From: JAPLDA01 sp043787975
Lineage (GTDB): Bacteria > Bacteroidota > Bacteroidia > AKYH767-A > 2013-40CM-41-45
Direction of reading: 5' to 3'
Length of the DNA: 64,000 nt
Assembly (NCBI GenBank): GCA_043787975.1
Contig: JAYVUK010000033.1
Location: 5,564-69,563, forward strand
Below the pieces are notes generated by a model. That model was not told where the DNA came from. It did no database searches and saw only the letters and a program-made list of their open reading frames with translations. Of the stretch, positions 25,149-32,605 are shown one piece after another. How positions within the stretch are numbered: position 1 is the stretch's first letter; the number at the start of each line of letters is the position of its first letter. Both the position numbers and the translations under genes were made by a program.

Positions 25149-27359
25149 ATGGGAAAACAGAACCGGCTGTCCGGAAAGACCACTTTGAAAGTACGTATGA
25201 ATGCGTCACTTCGAATTGTTATTTTCAGCAGCGCTATTTTAGTGATTGCATTTGTTTCCGTATTTATTTATTCCAATCTAGGAACATCTAAAAAGTCAAT
25301 TGCTTCTTTTGGAGTACACGGATCCAAAACAATCAGCACAACCAATGTCATTCTGAATGAGTTTACAACCCTTACTTCAAATGTGTCATCCGGTGCAACA
25401 ACCCTAACAGTTGCATCATCATCCTTAAATGCAAATAGCCGTTTCTCATCAAGCCTTTCAACAGGAGAGCTCGTCATGATCATTCAAATGCAGGGAGCCA
25501 CCATGAACACAGCAAGTACTACTTCTTCTTCATGGGGAGATATCACAGCATACAACAATGCCGGGAAGTTTGAATTTGATGAGGTCGCAAGTGTTCCTAA
25601 CTCAACAACTATTAACCTGGTTTCAGGATTATTAAATTCATATACATCATCCGGGAAAGTTCAGGTGGTTCGCGTTCCGCGTTATATCAATTTTACATTG
25701 AATGCAGGTGCATCACTGACTACACAAGCGTGGAATGGAAGCACAGGTGGTATCATTGCCATCGAAGATAGCGGAACTACCGTTATTAACGGAACCATTG
25801 ACGTAAGTGGTTTAGGTTTCAGAGGAGGCGCCGTGGACAATGGTTCTGCAAGTTCAGGAACACTGGTAACAGGTTACGCGTCTACAGATTCTTTACAAGG
25901 CGGAGAAAAAGGAGAAGGTATAGGTGGAAGCCAGACAACATACGATGGTTTGGGCGGAAGATATGGAAGAGGATCTGCCGGAAATGGTGGAGGCGGGGGT
26001 AATTCACATAACTCCGGCGGAGGAGGTGGTGCCAACGTGGGAGCGATTGCTTCATGGAACGGCCTGGGAAATCCGGATACAACAACAGTTTCAACCTGGA
26101 AAACAGCATGGGATCTCGAAGGTTCGAGTTTTCACTCCAACACATCGAATGGAGGAGGAAGAGGTGGATATTCCTGGTCAAAGCAATCCAAGAATCCATT
26201 GACAACGGCTCCCGGAAATTCTTTTTGGCAGGGAAATGACCGCGCAAATGTCGGCGGTTACGGTGGACGTCCGTTGGATAATAGCGGTAACAGAATTTTT
26301 ATGGGAGGCGGCGGAGGTGCCGGTGATGCAAACAACAGCGTAGGAACGTCAGGTTCAAATGGTGGTGGAATTGTCTACATACTTTCAGGAGGAACAGTAT
26401 CCGGTTCAACAGGAATAATTAATGCCAATGGTGCTGATGCTGCAAGTGTATCAAGTGGAGGTAGCAGTGATGCTGCAGGTGGTGCAGGCGCAGGTGGAAC
26501 TGTTGTAGTTTTTACAAGAGGAGCTACCATCAGTAATCTCGCAATCAATGCAAAGGGAGGAAAGGGAGGAAATCAAAATGATCCTGCAAATGAGGCCGAA
26601 GGTCCCGGCGGCGGCGGTGCCGGTGGTTATATTGCTACGACCAATTCGACATCGCTCACATCAAATGTAACAGCAGGTAAAAACGGTACAACAACTTCAG
26701 GTAGCATGTCAACGTTCCTTCCGAATGGTGCAACATCAGGTTGGCCAGGAATTACAGTGTTAGGCCCATCTAATCCTTATTCAGGAAGTGTTGCATTGCC
26801 CGTCTCATTAAAAAGTTTTTCAGGAGAAGTAAAAAATAAAACAATCGAACTCAATTGGGTGACGGCTTCAGAAATAAACAGCGATTATTTTACCATAGAG
26901 AAAAGTACCAACGGACATGATTTCTATTTAATCGGCAGAGTAAGCGGAGCAGGAAACAGTACTGTTGAGAATGATTATAAGTTAGTCGATGACGCTCTGT
27001 TGAAAGGAAATAATTATTATCGTCTTAGCCAGACAGATTATGACGGAACTACAGTAAGATTCAATACGATCTGTATTCATTCTGAATTGCGTTCTGACAA
27101 TCTTCAAATCACAAGTAAAGGACCCAATCCGTTTTATGATGTGCTTCATGTTGATTACAGTACAGAAGAATCCGGCATTGTGGAAATTCAATTACTCAAT
27201 TCAAATGCTCAACTGATTAAACACGAACAATTGATTGCCGGCAGCGGAGGGAATTCTTTTTTCTTCAGCGATGTTGCCGATTTGAAAAAAGGTATTTACT
27301 TTATTCAAATGCTCCAGGGAAAAAATAAATCTGAAGCAGTGAAGGTGATAAAAGACTAA
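25149..27359 (+). CDS. Glycine-rich T9SS type A secreted protein
   Basis: A 736-residue exported protein of unknown role. A basic start is followed by a hydrophobic helix at about residues 20-43 (VIFSSAILVIAFVSVFIY); an ATG at residue 17 (25197) could be the true start. The middle (about 230-480) is strongly Gly/Ser-rich, with GNGGGGG and SGGGGGA runs like those of bacterial glycine-rich surface proteins. Before the end is the SLKSFSGEVKNKTIELNW / YFTIEKSTNG module that often precedes T9SS domains, then a type A sorting domain (about 655-736). An adhesin or matrix role is a guess. It has its own terminator at 27393. Confidence 0.85.
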   Translation: MGKQNRLSGKTTLKVRMNASLRIVIFSSAILVIAFVSVFIYSNLGTSKKSIASFGVHGSKTISTTNVILNEFTTLTSNVSSGATTLTVASSSLNANSRFSSSLSTGELVMIIQMQGATMNTASTTSSSWGDITAYNNAGKFEFDEVASVPNSTTINLVSGLLNSYTSSGKVQVVRVPRYINFTLNAGASLTTQAWNGSTGGIIAIEDSGTTVINGTIDVSGLGFRGGAVDNGSASSGTLVTGYASTDSLQGGEKGEGIGGSQTTYDGLGGRYGRGSAGNGGGGGNSHNSGGGGGANVGAIASWNGLGNPDTTTVSTWKTAWDLEGSSFHSNTSNGGGRGGYSWSKQSKNPLTTAPGNSFWQGNDRANVGGYGGRPLDNSGNRIFMGGGGGAGDANNSVGTSGSNGGGIVYILSGGTVSGSTGIINANGADAASVSSGGSSDAAGGAGAGGTVVVFTRGATISNLAINAKGGKGGNQNDPANEAEGPGGGGAGGYIATTNSTSLTSNVTAGKNGTTTSGSMSTFLPNGATSGWPGITVLGPSNPYSGSVALPVSLKSFSGEVKNKTIELNWVTASEINSDYFTIEKSTNGHDFYLIGRVSGAGNSTVENDYKLVDDALLKGNNYYRLSQTDYDGTTVRFNTICIHSELRSDNLQITSKGPNPFYDVLHVDYSTEESGIVEIQLLNSNAQLIKHEQLIAGSGGNSFFFSDVADLKKGIYFIQMLQGKNKSEAVKVIKD

Positions 27360-27392
27360 CCAACTTGTTCAGACAGGTTAAACCAATAGATA

Positions 27393-27440
27393 TTGGAATG
27401 ACAGTGAGAGTAAGTCTCGCCATTATTCCAATTTTTTTTT
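27393..27440 (+). terminator. Terminator after the glycine-rich protein gene
   Basis: TTGGAAT (27393-27399) pairs with ATTCCAA (27425-27431). The middle of the hairpin also pairs (GAGA with TCTC), and nine Ts follow. A smaller palindrome, CCAATAGATATTGG, overlaps its left side. Confidence 0.78.
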
Positions 27441-27621
27441 CCCTTTTCGTTAGACTGAATTTTTGTCCTAACTGCTTTCTGTCTTTCAGTCGAATTGACA
27501 AAAAAATATTTCAGTTTGACATTCTGTCTTGGCTTTTGCATGATTCGCCTAAAAAAAATGTACTGGTATAACCTTTGACAAAAGGCGATCACAATTCAAA
27601 AAAAAAATAACCCTAAAATTT

Positions 27622-27630
27622 AAAGGAGGA
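27622..27630 (+). promoter_or_regulatory. Strong Shine-Dalgarno sequence before the hsp20 gene
   Basis: AAAGGAGGA lies 6 bp before the ATG at 27637. It is close to a perfect anti-16S match and stands out because most genes in this window have no Shine-Dalgarno sequence. It fixes the start codon and suggests high expression. The 277 bp spacer before the gene otherwise holds the upstream terminator and AT-rich sequence. Confidence 0.8.
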
Positions 27631-27636
27631 AAAATT

Positions 27637-28091
27637 ATGACACTAGTTAAATGGAAAAACAATTCAAATGCAATCGACAGGTTTCCTTTCATGCCATCGA
27701 CAATCAGTGATTTCTTCAGTGATTTTCTGAACAGCGATGTTTTGCAAAAGGATTTCTTTAAATTAGTTCCTGCAGTTAACATCATGGAACGTAAAGATGA
27801 TTTCATGATAGAGCTTGCTGTGCCCGGCATCAACAAAAACGATTTCAAGATTGAAGTTGATAAAGGTATGCTGACTATCAGTGCGGAAAAGAAAGAAGAA
27901 GTGAAAGATGAAACGAACGTTTCACGCGCAAAGAATTTTCTTATTCTTCATTCAAACGTTCATTCAGTTTGCCGGAGCATGTGAATACCGAGAACATTGT
28001 CGGTGAATACAAAGACGGTGTGTTGATGTTAACGCTTCCTAAAAAGGAAGAAGCAAAAGCAAAGCCGGCGAGAGAAATAAAAATTTCGTAA
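27637..28091 (+). pseudogene. Small heat shock protein (Hsp20/IbpA) with a frameshift
   Basis: Alpha-crystallin type chaperone that binds unfolding proteins. The first frame gives a normal N-terminal arm and the start of the crystallin domain (LVPAVNIMERKDDFMIELAVPG, GMLTISAEKKEE). It shifts at about 27927-27931, within TTCACGCGCAAAGAA, into an unrelated tail that stops at 27984. The other frame continues the family sequence (KEFSYSSFKRSFSLPEHV, GEYKDGVLMLTLPK) to a stop at 28091. Removing two bases from CGCGC, or adding one, restores a typical protein of about 150 residues. It may be a real inactivating mutation or a sequencing error; the strong ribosome site and intact terminator favour a recently intact gene. 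Confidence 0.85.
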
Positions 28092-28110
28092 TTGTTGTTT
28101 CATGTTGTAA

Positions 28111-28145
28111 AAGCGTCTCCCGATTTATCGGGGGGCGTTTTTTTT
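28111..28145 (+). terminator. Terminator after hsp20
   Basis: CGTCTCCCGAT (28114-28124) pairs with ATCGGGGGGCG (28127-28137) with two G-T wobbles, followed by eight Ts. Confidence 0.88.
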
Positions 28146-28330
28146 CATAACTCAAGGACATTTTCAGTCGGTTTTAAATTTTGGATGAAAGATTAATAAA
28201 TCGGGTGATTCGTAACACATATTGCTTTTGCTATAGAACCGGTGATTTCCTAATCGTCGCTCCTAATTCCCGAAATAATTTTGAACTGAAATAAAAATGA
28301 ATTCTTAATTCACATTTAAAAAAAATAAAA

Positions 28331-30034
28331 ATGAAAAACCAAACCAACCAAACAAAATTTATGCGGGCTTTGAAACCCTTTGCCTTCTTGCTTTTCCTTG
28401 CAGTGATTAAGACCACCACATCAATTGCAGATCCTGTTAATTGCAATGCACATTTTAATCACAATGCTACTTCTAATCCTGGTGAAGTTCATTTTTCCGG
28501 AGCGTCAAATCCTCCGGGTACAACCTATGCCTGGAATTTTGGTGATGGAACATCAGGTACTCAGCATTCTTTGAATCATACTTTTGCACAGTCAGGGACG
28601 TATTATGTTTGCCTTACTGTTACAGATTCTGCTGTTGGTTCTTTAGAGTGTACCTCCACCTGGTGCGATAGCATTCATGTTACAATTCCTGTTCCTGTTT
28701 GCAATGCACATTTTAATTACAACCACGGTGAGAACCCGACGGAAATAAATTTTTTTCCGGCGTTCAATCCCGCAGGAACTACCTACGCCTGGGATTACGG
28801 TGATGGCACAACCGGAAGTTCACCTTTAGCGACACATACATACAGTGCAGGTGGAACATATTATGTTTGCCTGACGGTAACTGATTCTTCCGGTGGAAAT
28901 ATTTTATGTACAGATACACATTGCGACAGCATTCATGTGCAGAACCCTCCTCCGCCTTCCTGCGATGCGCACTTTGAGTTTGATCCAACATCGAATCCTG
29001 CCAATATTCATTTTTCAGCTGAAGAAAATCCTGATGGAACTACGTATGCGTGGGATTTTGGTGATGGTTCTAATTCGAGTTCTACTCAAGAATCTACCAA
29101 TCACATCTATGCGCAACCCGGAACATATTATGTTTGCCTGACGGTTACAGATTCATCTGCAGGAATTATTCTTTGCACTGCAACCTGGTGCGACAGCGTG
29201 CATGTTACGATTCCAGTTCCTGTATGCAATGCACATTTTGGTCATAACACGAGCAACTCGAATCATGCAAATGTAAATTTCCATGGAGCTACCAATCCTT
29301 ACGGAACAACGTACGCATGGGATTTTGGTGACGGTTCCGTTTCTGATCTTCATTCACCAACTCATACGTATACAGCTGATGGCACTTATTATGTGTGCCT
29401 GACTGTTACTGATTCTGCAGGTGGAACTATTTTTTGTACGTCAACGTGGTGTGACAGTGTTCACGTGATCGCACCTCAACCTGTTTGCAACGCACATTTT
29501 CATTCCAGCCATCACGGCATGAATAATCTAAATATTCATTTTGGTGCGACACCAAATATTCCGGGAACAGTTACGTATGCGTGGGACTTTGGTGATGGAA
29601 CAACTTCTGAAGCATCCAACCCGAGTCATCTCTATGCTCAAACAGGAACCTATTATGTATGTCTTACGATAACTGATTCAAGTGCAGGAACAAGTTGCAC
29701 TGCCACCTGGTGCGACAGTGTTCATGTTGGTACGAATCCTTGCCAGAGCTGGCATTCAGAACATCGTTTATCAGTTTCCGGAACAAACGGTGTAGCAACG
29801 GCAGGTATTTATCCAAATCCTGTTTCAGAAAATGCGATCCTTCATATTGAGAATACCGTTGGCAATGTCACTTTTAAAATAGTTGACAACACAGGAAGAT
29901 TGGTGCTGGTGAAAGAAAACCTTTCGAACGGTGATTTTCAAGTGACAAAAAATAATCTCGGTCAGGGTTTGTATTTCTACCAGGTAAGTGATGATGATGG
30001 TAATGTACTGAGTGGAAAATTAATTGTGCAGTAA
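28331..30034 (+). CDS. Five-fold PKD-repeat T9SS type A secreted protein
   Basis: A 567-residue exported protein. The hydrophobic signal at about 14-34 follows a polar start; ATG at residue 11 is an alternative. Five tandem PKD units of about 87 residues run from about 37 to 470. Each has C-N/D-A-H-F, TYAW-D/N-FGDG (the second copy has DYGDG), GTYYVCLTV-T-D, and C-T-x-T-W/H-C-D-S-x-H-V, with four cysteines in conserved positions. A type A sorting domain closes the protein (about 490-567, YPNPVSENAILHI). No enzyme domain is present, so a structural or binding role outside the cell is most likely. The conserved Cys set suggests internal disulfides. Confidence 0.9.
   Translation: MKNQTNQTKFMRALKPFAFLLFLAVIKTTTSIADPVNCNAHFNHNATSNPGEVHFSGASNPPGTTYAWNFGDGTSGTQHSLNHTFAQSGTYYVCLTVTDSAVGSLECTSTWCDSIHVTIPVPVCNAHFNYNHGENPTEINFFPAFNPAGTTYAWDYGDGTTGSSPLATHTYSAGGTYYVCLTVTDSSGGNILCTDTHCDSIHVQNPPPPSCDAHFEFDPTSNPANIHFSAEENPDGTTYAWDFGDGSNSSSTQESTNHIYAQPGTYYVCLTVTDSSAGIILCTATWCDSVHVTIPVPVCNAHFGHNTSNSNHANVNFHGATNPYGTTYAWDFGDGSVSDLHSPTHTYTADGTYYVCLTVTDSAGGTIFCTSTWCDSVHVIAPQPVCNAHFHSSHHGMNNLNIHFGATPNIPGTVTYAWDFGDGTTSEASNPSHLYAQTGTYYVCLTITDSSAGTSCTATWCDSVHVGTNPCQSWHSEHRLSVSGTNGVATAGIYPNPVSENAILHIENTVGNVTFKIVDNTGRLVLVKENLSNGDFQVTKNNLGQGLYFYQVSDDDGNVLSGKLIVQ
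28441..29735 (+). repeat. Five tandem about 261 bp repeats encoding PKD units
   Basis: Units begin near 28441, 28700, 28961, 29225 and 29485. Segments such as TATTATGTTTGCCTGACGGT recur nearly exactly between units, so the DNA is prone to unequal recombination and assembly collapse. Confidence 0.85.
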
Positions 30035-30056
30035 TTTTTTTTGTGAGAATGGTAAG

Positions 30057-30087
30057 GCCGCTTCAAATTTTTTGAAGCGGCTTTTTT
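30057..30087 (+). terminator. Terminator after the PKD-repeat gene
   Basis: GCCGCTTCAA (30057-30066) pairs perfectly with TTGAAGCGGC (30072-30081), followed by six Ts. Confidence 0.92.
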
Positions 30088-30090
30088 ATG

Positions 30091-30135
30091 GAGACAAAAA
30101 AAATCCCCCGATGAATCGGGGGATTTTTTTGTCTC
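30091..30135. terminator. Bidirectional terminator between convergent genes
   Basis: TCCCCCGAT (30104-30112) pairs with ATCGGGGGA (30115-30123), flanked by eight As on the left and seven Ts on the right. The outer GAGAC/GTCTC also pair. It can stop the OmpA-family transcript on the minus strand and back up the terminator at 30057. Confidence 0.9.
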
Positions 30136-30148
30136 TCAAAGGGAATGA

Positions 30149-32473
30149 TTATTCTACAATTGTAAACTCAACTCTTCTGTTCTTCTGGCGACCATCCGGA
30201 GTTTTATTGCTGGCGATAGGTTTTGTCATTCCGTAACCTTTCGAAGTGACTCGTGTAGCTTCGACACCTTTGTCAGTAAGATATTTTTTCACCGCATCAG
30301 CGCGCGCTTGCGATAACTTCTGGTTGTATGCTTTTCCACCAACATTATCTGTATGACCGTCAATCAACAGTTTGAAGTTCGTTTTCTTTTTCAGCAACAA
30401 AGTAAGTTCATCGAGTGAAGCAAAAGAACTTTGACGAATGACTGCTTTTCCTGTTTCAAACTCCAGGTTCTTGAATACTTTGTTGATGACTTCCTGTTCT
30501 TCCTTGGTAAGTTCCACTTTAACAGGAGCTGCAGGTATCACCACTTTTTCGATCACAGGACATCCATGATTGGAAGGAGGTCCGGCCACAAGAGGGCAAC
30601 TGTCTTGCGGATCTGCAAGACCATCATTATCCGTATCAGGACAACCATGGAATTGTGGAAGACCGGCAACCGTAACACAACTGTCTTCTTTATCAGGAAT
30701 ACCATCACCGTCTGTATCAGGACAGCCGTTAAATCTTGCCAGGCCTGCAACAGTAACACAGCTGTCTTTCGGATCCGGAATACTGTCGCCATCTGTATCA
30801 GGACAACCATTGAATATAAGAAGTCCGGCCACTGTTGGGCACTCATCATCTTTATCCGGAATGCCATCACCATCCGTATCAGGACAACCCTTGAATTTTG
30901 CAAGACCGGAAATATCAGGACATGCATCATCTTTATCAGCAATGCCATCGCGGTCTCTGTCCGGGCAACCCATCGTAGCCCATGTTCCTTTATCGTTCGG
31001 ACACAGATCTTTCTTGTCTGAAACTCCGTCATAATCTTTATCTTTAATTCGATGACGGCCAATGGTGAATTTCAAAGAGGTGTAAACATCCATTCCTCCC
31101 AAATCAGCTAAGCCAAGCAGGGATCCGAATTTATCAGATCCGATTACGAAACTTGCAAGACGTAAAGCTAATCCAATCCTGAACTGGCTGTATTGATAAT
31201 AGGACATTGGTACTGCCACTTCAATCCAGTCTTTTTCAAATCGCGGAGTAAGGGAAATTAAACTGGTAGCGGTAACTTCAGGTTCATTTCTTTTCAACCG
31301 TTGAATCCATGTTGCATTTGCATAAACATATTTTGCAATGGAATAGTCTACATTCATATTGATGGCTCGTGGAAGTCCCATATCATACGCAGAGCTTTTC
31401 AATGATTGGCTGCCATTCCCAAAAGAGTTGGCGCTGTTTGTCGAATCGAAGTATGCGAGATTCTGAATGTGTACAGTATCCCAGCCATACCATTGATAGA
31501 GCGAAGAAGCACTTAAATCAAATTGCTGCGTGCGCTTATCGAAATGAATAAAACCGACATCGGTAACACTTAATCCTACCCGCAATTTGTATTTGTTCAA
31601 CGTGGGATCATCAATTCGTTGACCGTCCATTTCATATTTTGAATTCTCATAATCCGGGCGATATTCATACGTGACTCCGAAATCAAATCCCCAACCTGTT
31701 CCCAATATAAATTTGTTGGAAAGAATATCGCCTCCGCTTAAATCTTTAAGGTCATCAGATGTGGCATGGCCATATTGAATATTCGGATTATAGACATTCA
31801 TTAGATTGGAATCAATTTGGTAAGAAAATCCTTTGGAGGTTGCCCATCCTGATCCGAATGACGCTTCACGTTTTATCGTGATGGCTCCTTTCAGGTAATT
31901 TTTTTCCTTGCTATAGATTTTATGACCATACGTAACAGCAAGTTCTCTCCACAACATCGTTCCGACTGAAAATGGATCGGCAGTAATACGCTGGCCTTGC
32001 AGCGGAGCATAATGCAAACCATCTTTTTCATACCCGAATTTTGCGATTCCATAATTCAGATCAGAAATGTTTAAACCAAATCGAAGATTTGTTTGAATAC
32101 CGAACCAGTGATCTGCAACATGAAACGTAGCAGATGGTCCGCGAAGCAACAGGTTCAGGTTAAAATTTCTATTATCATGGTTCGCATAATTTTTCGCATC
32201 CGTATAACCCCTGTTCTGGCTGAGGTCGACCAGGTTGCTGAATCCAAAGGCAGTGATTTTGCTTTTGGGAAAATAGAGATAATCATTATCGAAACTGATT
32301 CCGTAAGTAAGCAAGTTGATGTCGAGGTTGTTTCTATTCTCAACAAAGTTGCTCGGATTTAAACTCAATCCGTTTGTTCCTGCATAATTGCTGTTTGCAA
32401 TGCCAAGCATCTCCTGGGCATGCAGGTGTTGAAGCAGGAAGAAAGAAAGCAGGATAGTAAGTAGTTTTTTCAT
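30149..32473 (-). CDS. Outer-membrane barrel with TSP3 repeats and OmpA peptidoglycan-binding domain
   Basis: A 774-residue envelope protein. Signal peptide about 1-19 (LLTILLSFFLLQHLHA). Residues about 25-480 form a DUF5723-like region (ANSNYAGTNGLSLNPSNFVE) predicted as a beta barrel. Residues about 480-650 hold six calcium-binding thrombospondin type 3 repeats (DTDGDGIPDKDD-x-C-P pattern, each closed by G-C-P). The OmpA domain (about 665-774) has NLEFETGKAVI and the peptidoglycan contacts in IDGHTDNVGG and LSQARADAV. It probably links the outer membrane to the cell wall. It has a bidirectional terminator at 30091-30135. Confidence 0.93.
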   Translation of the reverse strand: MKKLLTILLSFFLLQHLHAQEMLGIANSNYAGTNGLSLNPSNFVENRNNLDINLLTYGISFDNDYLYFPKSKITAFGFSNLVDLSQNRGYTDAKNYANHDNRNFNLNLLLRGPSATFHVADHWFGIQTNLRFGLNISDLNYGIAKFGYEKDGLHYAPLQGQRITADPFSVGTMLWRELAVTYGHKIYSKEKNYLKGAITIKREASFGSGWATSKGFSYQIDSNLMNVYNPNIQYGHATSDDLKDLSGGDILSNKFILGTGWGFDFGVTYEYRPDYENSKYEMDGQRIDDPTLNKYKLRVGLSVTDVGFIHFDKRTQQFDLSASSLYQWYGWDTVHIQNLAYFDSTNSANSFGNGSQSLKSSAYDMGLPRAINMNVDYSIAKYVYANATWIQRLKRNEPEVTATSLISLTPRFEKDWIEVAVPMSYYQYSQFRIGLALRLASFVIGSDKFGSLLGLADLGGMDVYTSLKFTIGRHRIKDKDYDGVSDKKDLCPNDKGTWATMGCPDRDRDGIADKDDACPDISGLAKFKGCPDTDGDGIPDKDDECPTVAGLLIFNGCPDTDGDSIPDPKDSCVTVAGLARFNGCPDTDGDGIPDKEDSCVTVAGLPQFHGCPDTDNDGLADPQDSCPLVAGPPSNHGCPVIEKVVIPAAPVKVELTKEEQEVINKVFKNLEFETGKAVIRQSSFASLDELTLLLKKKTNFKLLIDGHTDNVGGKAYNQKLSQARADAVKKYLTDKGVEATRVTSKGYGMTKPIASNKTPDGRQKNRRVEFTIVE

Positions 32474-32605
32474 GATGGTGGTTTTTGTGTATGAATATAT
32501 CGGAAAATATTTTTCGAAAGTACTGCGTGAGAGGAAAAGCGATCATGAAAAATAGCTTTTGTCTCGCAAACGTAAGCGATTTATCAAATAATTCAAAAGG
32601 AAAAA

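Noticed and set aside
27525..27539. Sigma-54-like promoter before hsp20 (TGTCTTGGCTTTTGC)
   Set aside because: Spacing fits, but the essential GG of the -24 box is GT and the next positions also differ; too weak to annotate.
30431..31062. Overlapping long open frames inside the OmpA/TSP3 gene
   Set aside because: They are by-products of the regular Asp/Gly/Pro codon pattern of the TSP3 repeats; the OmpA-family frame has signal peptide, domains and terminator.
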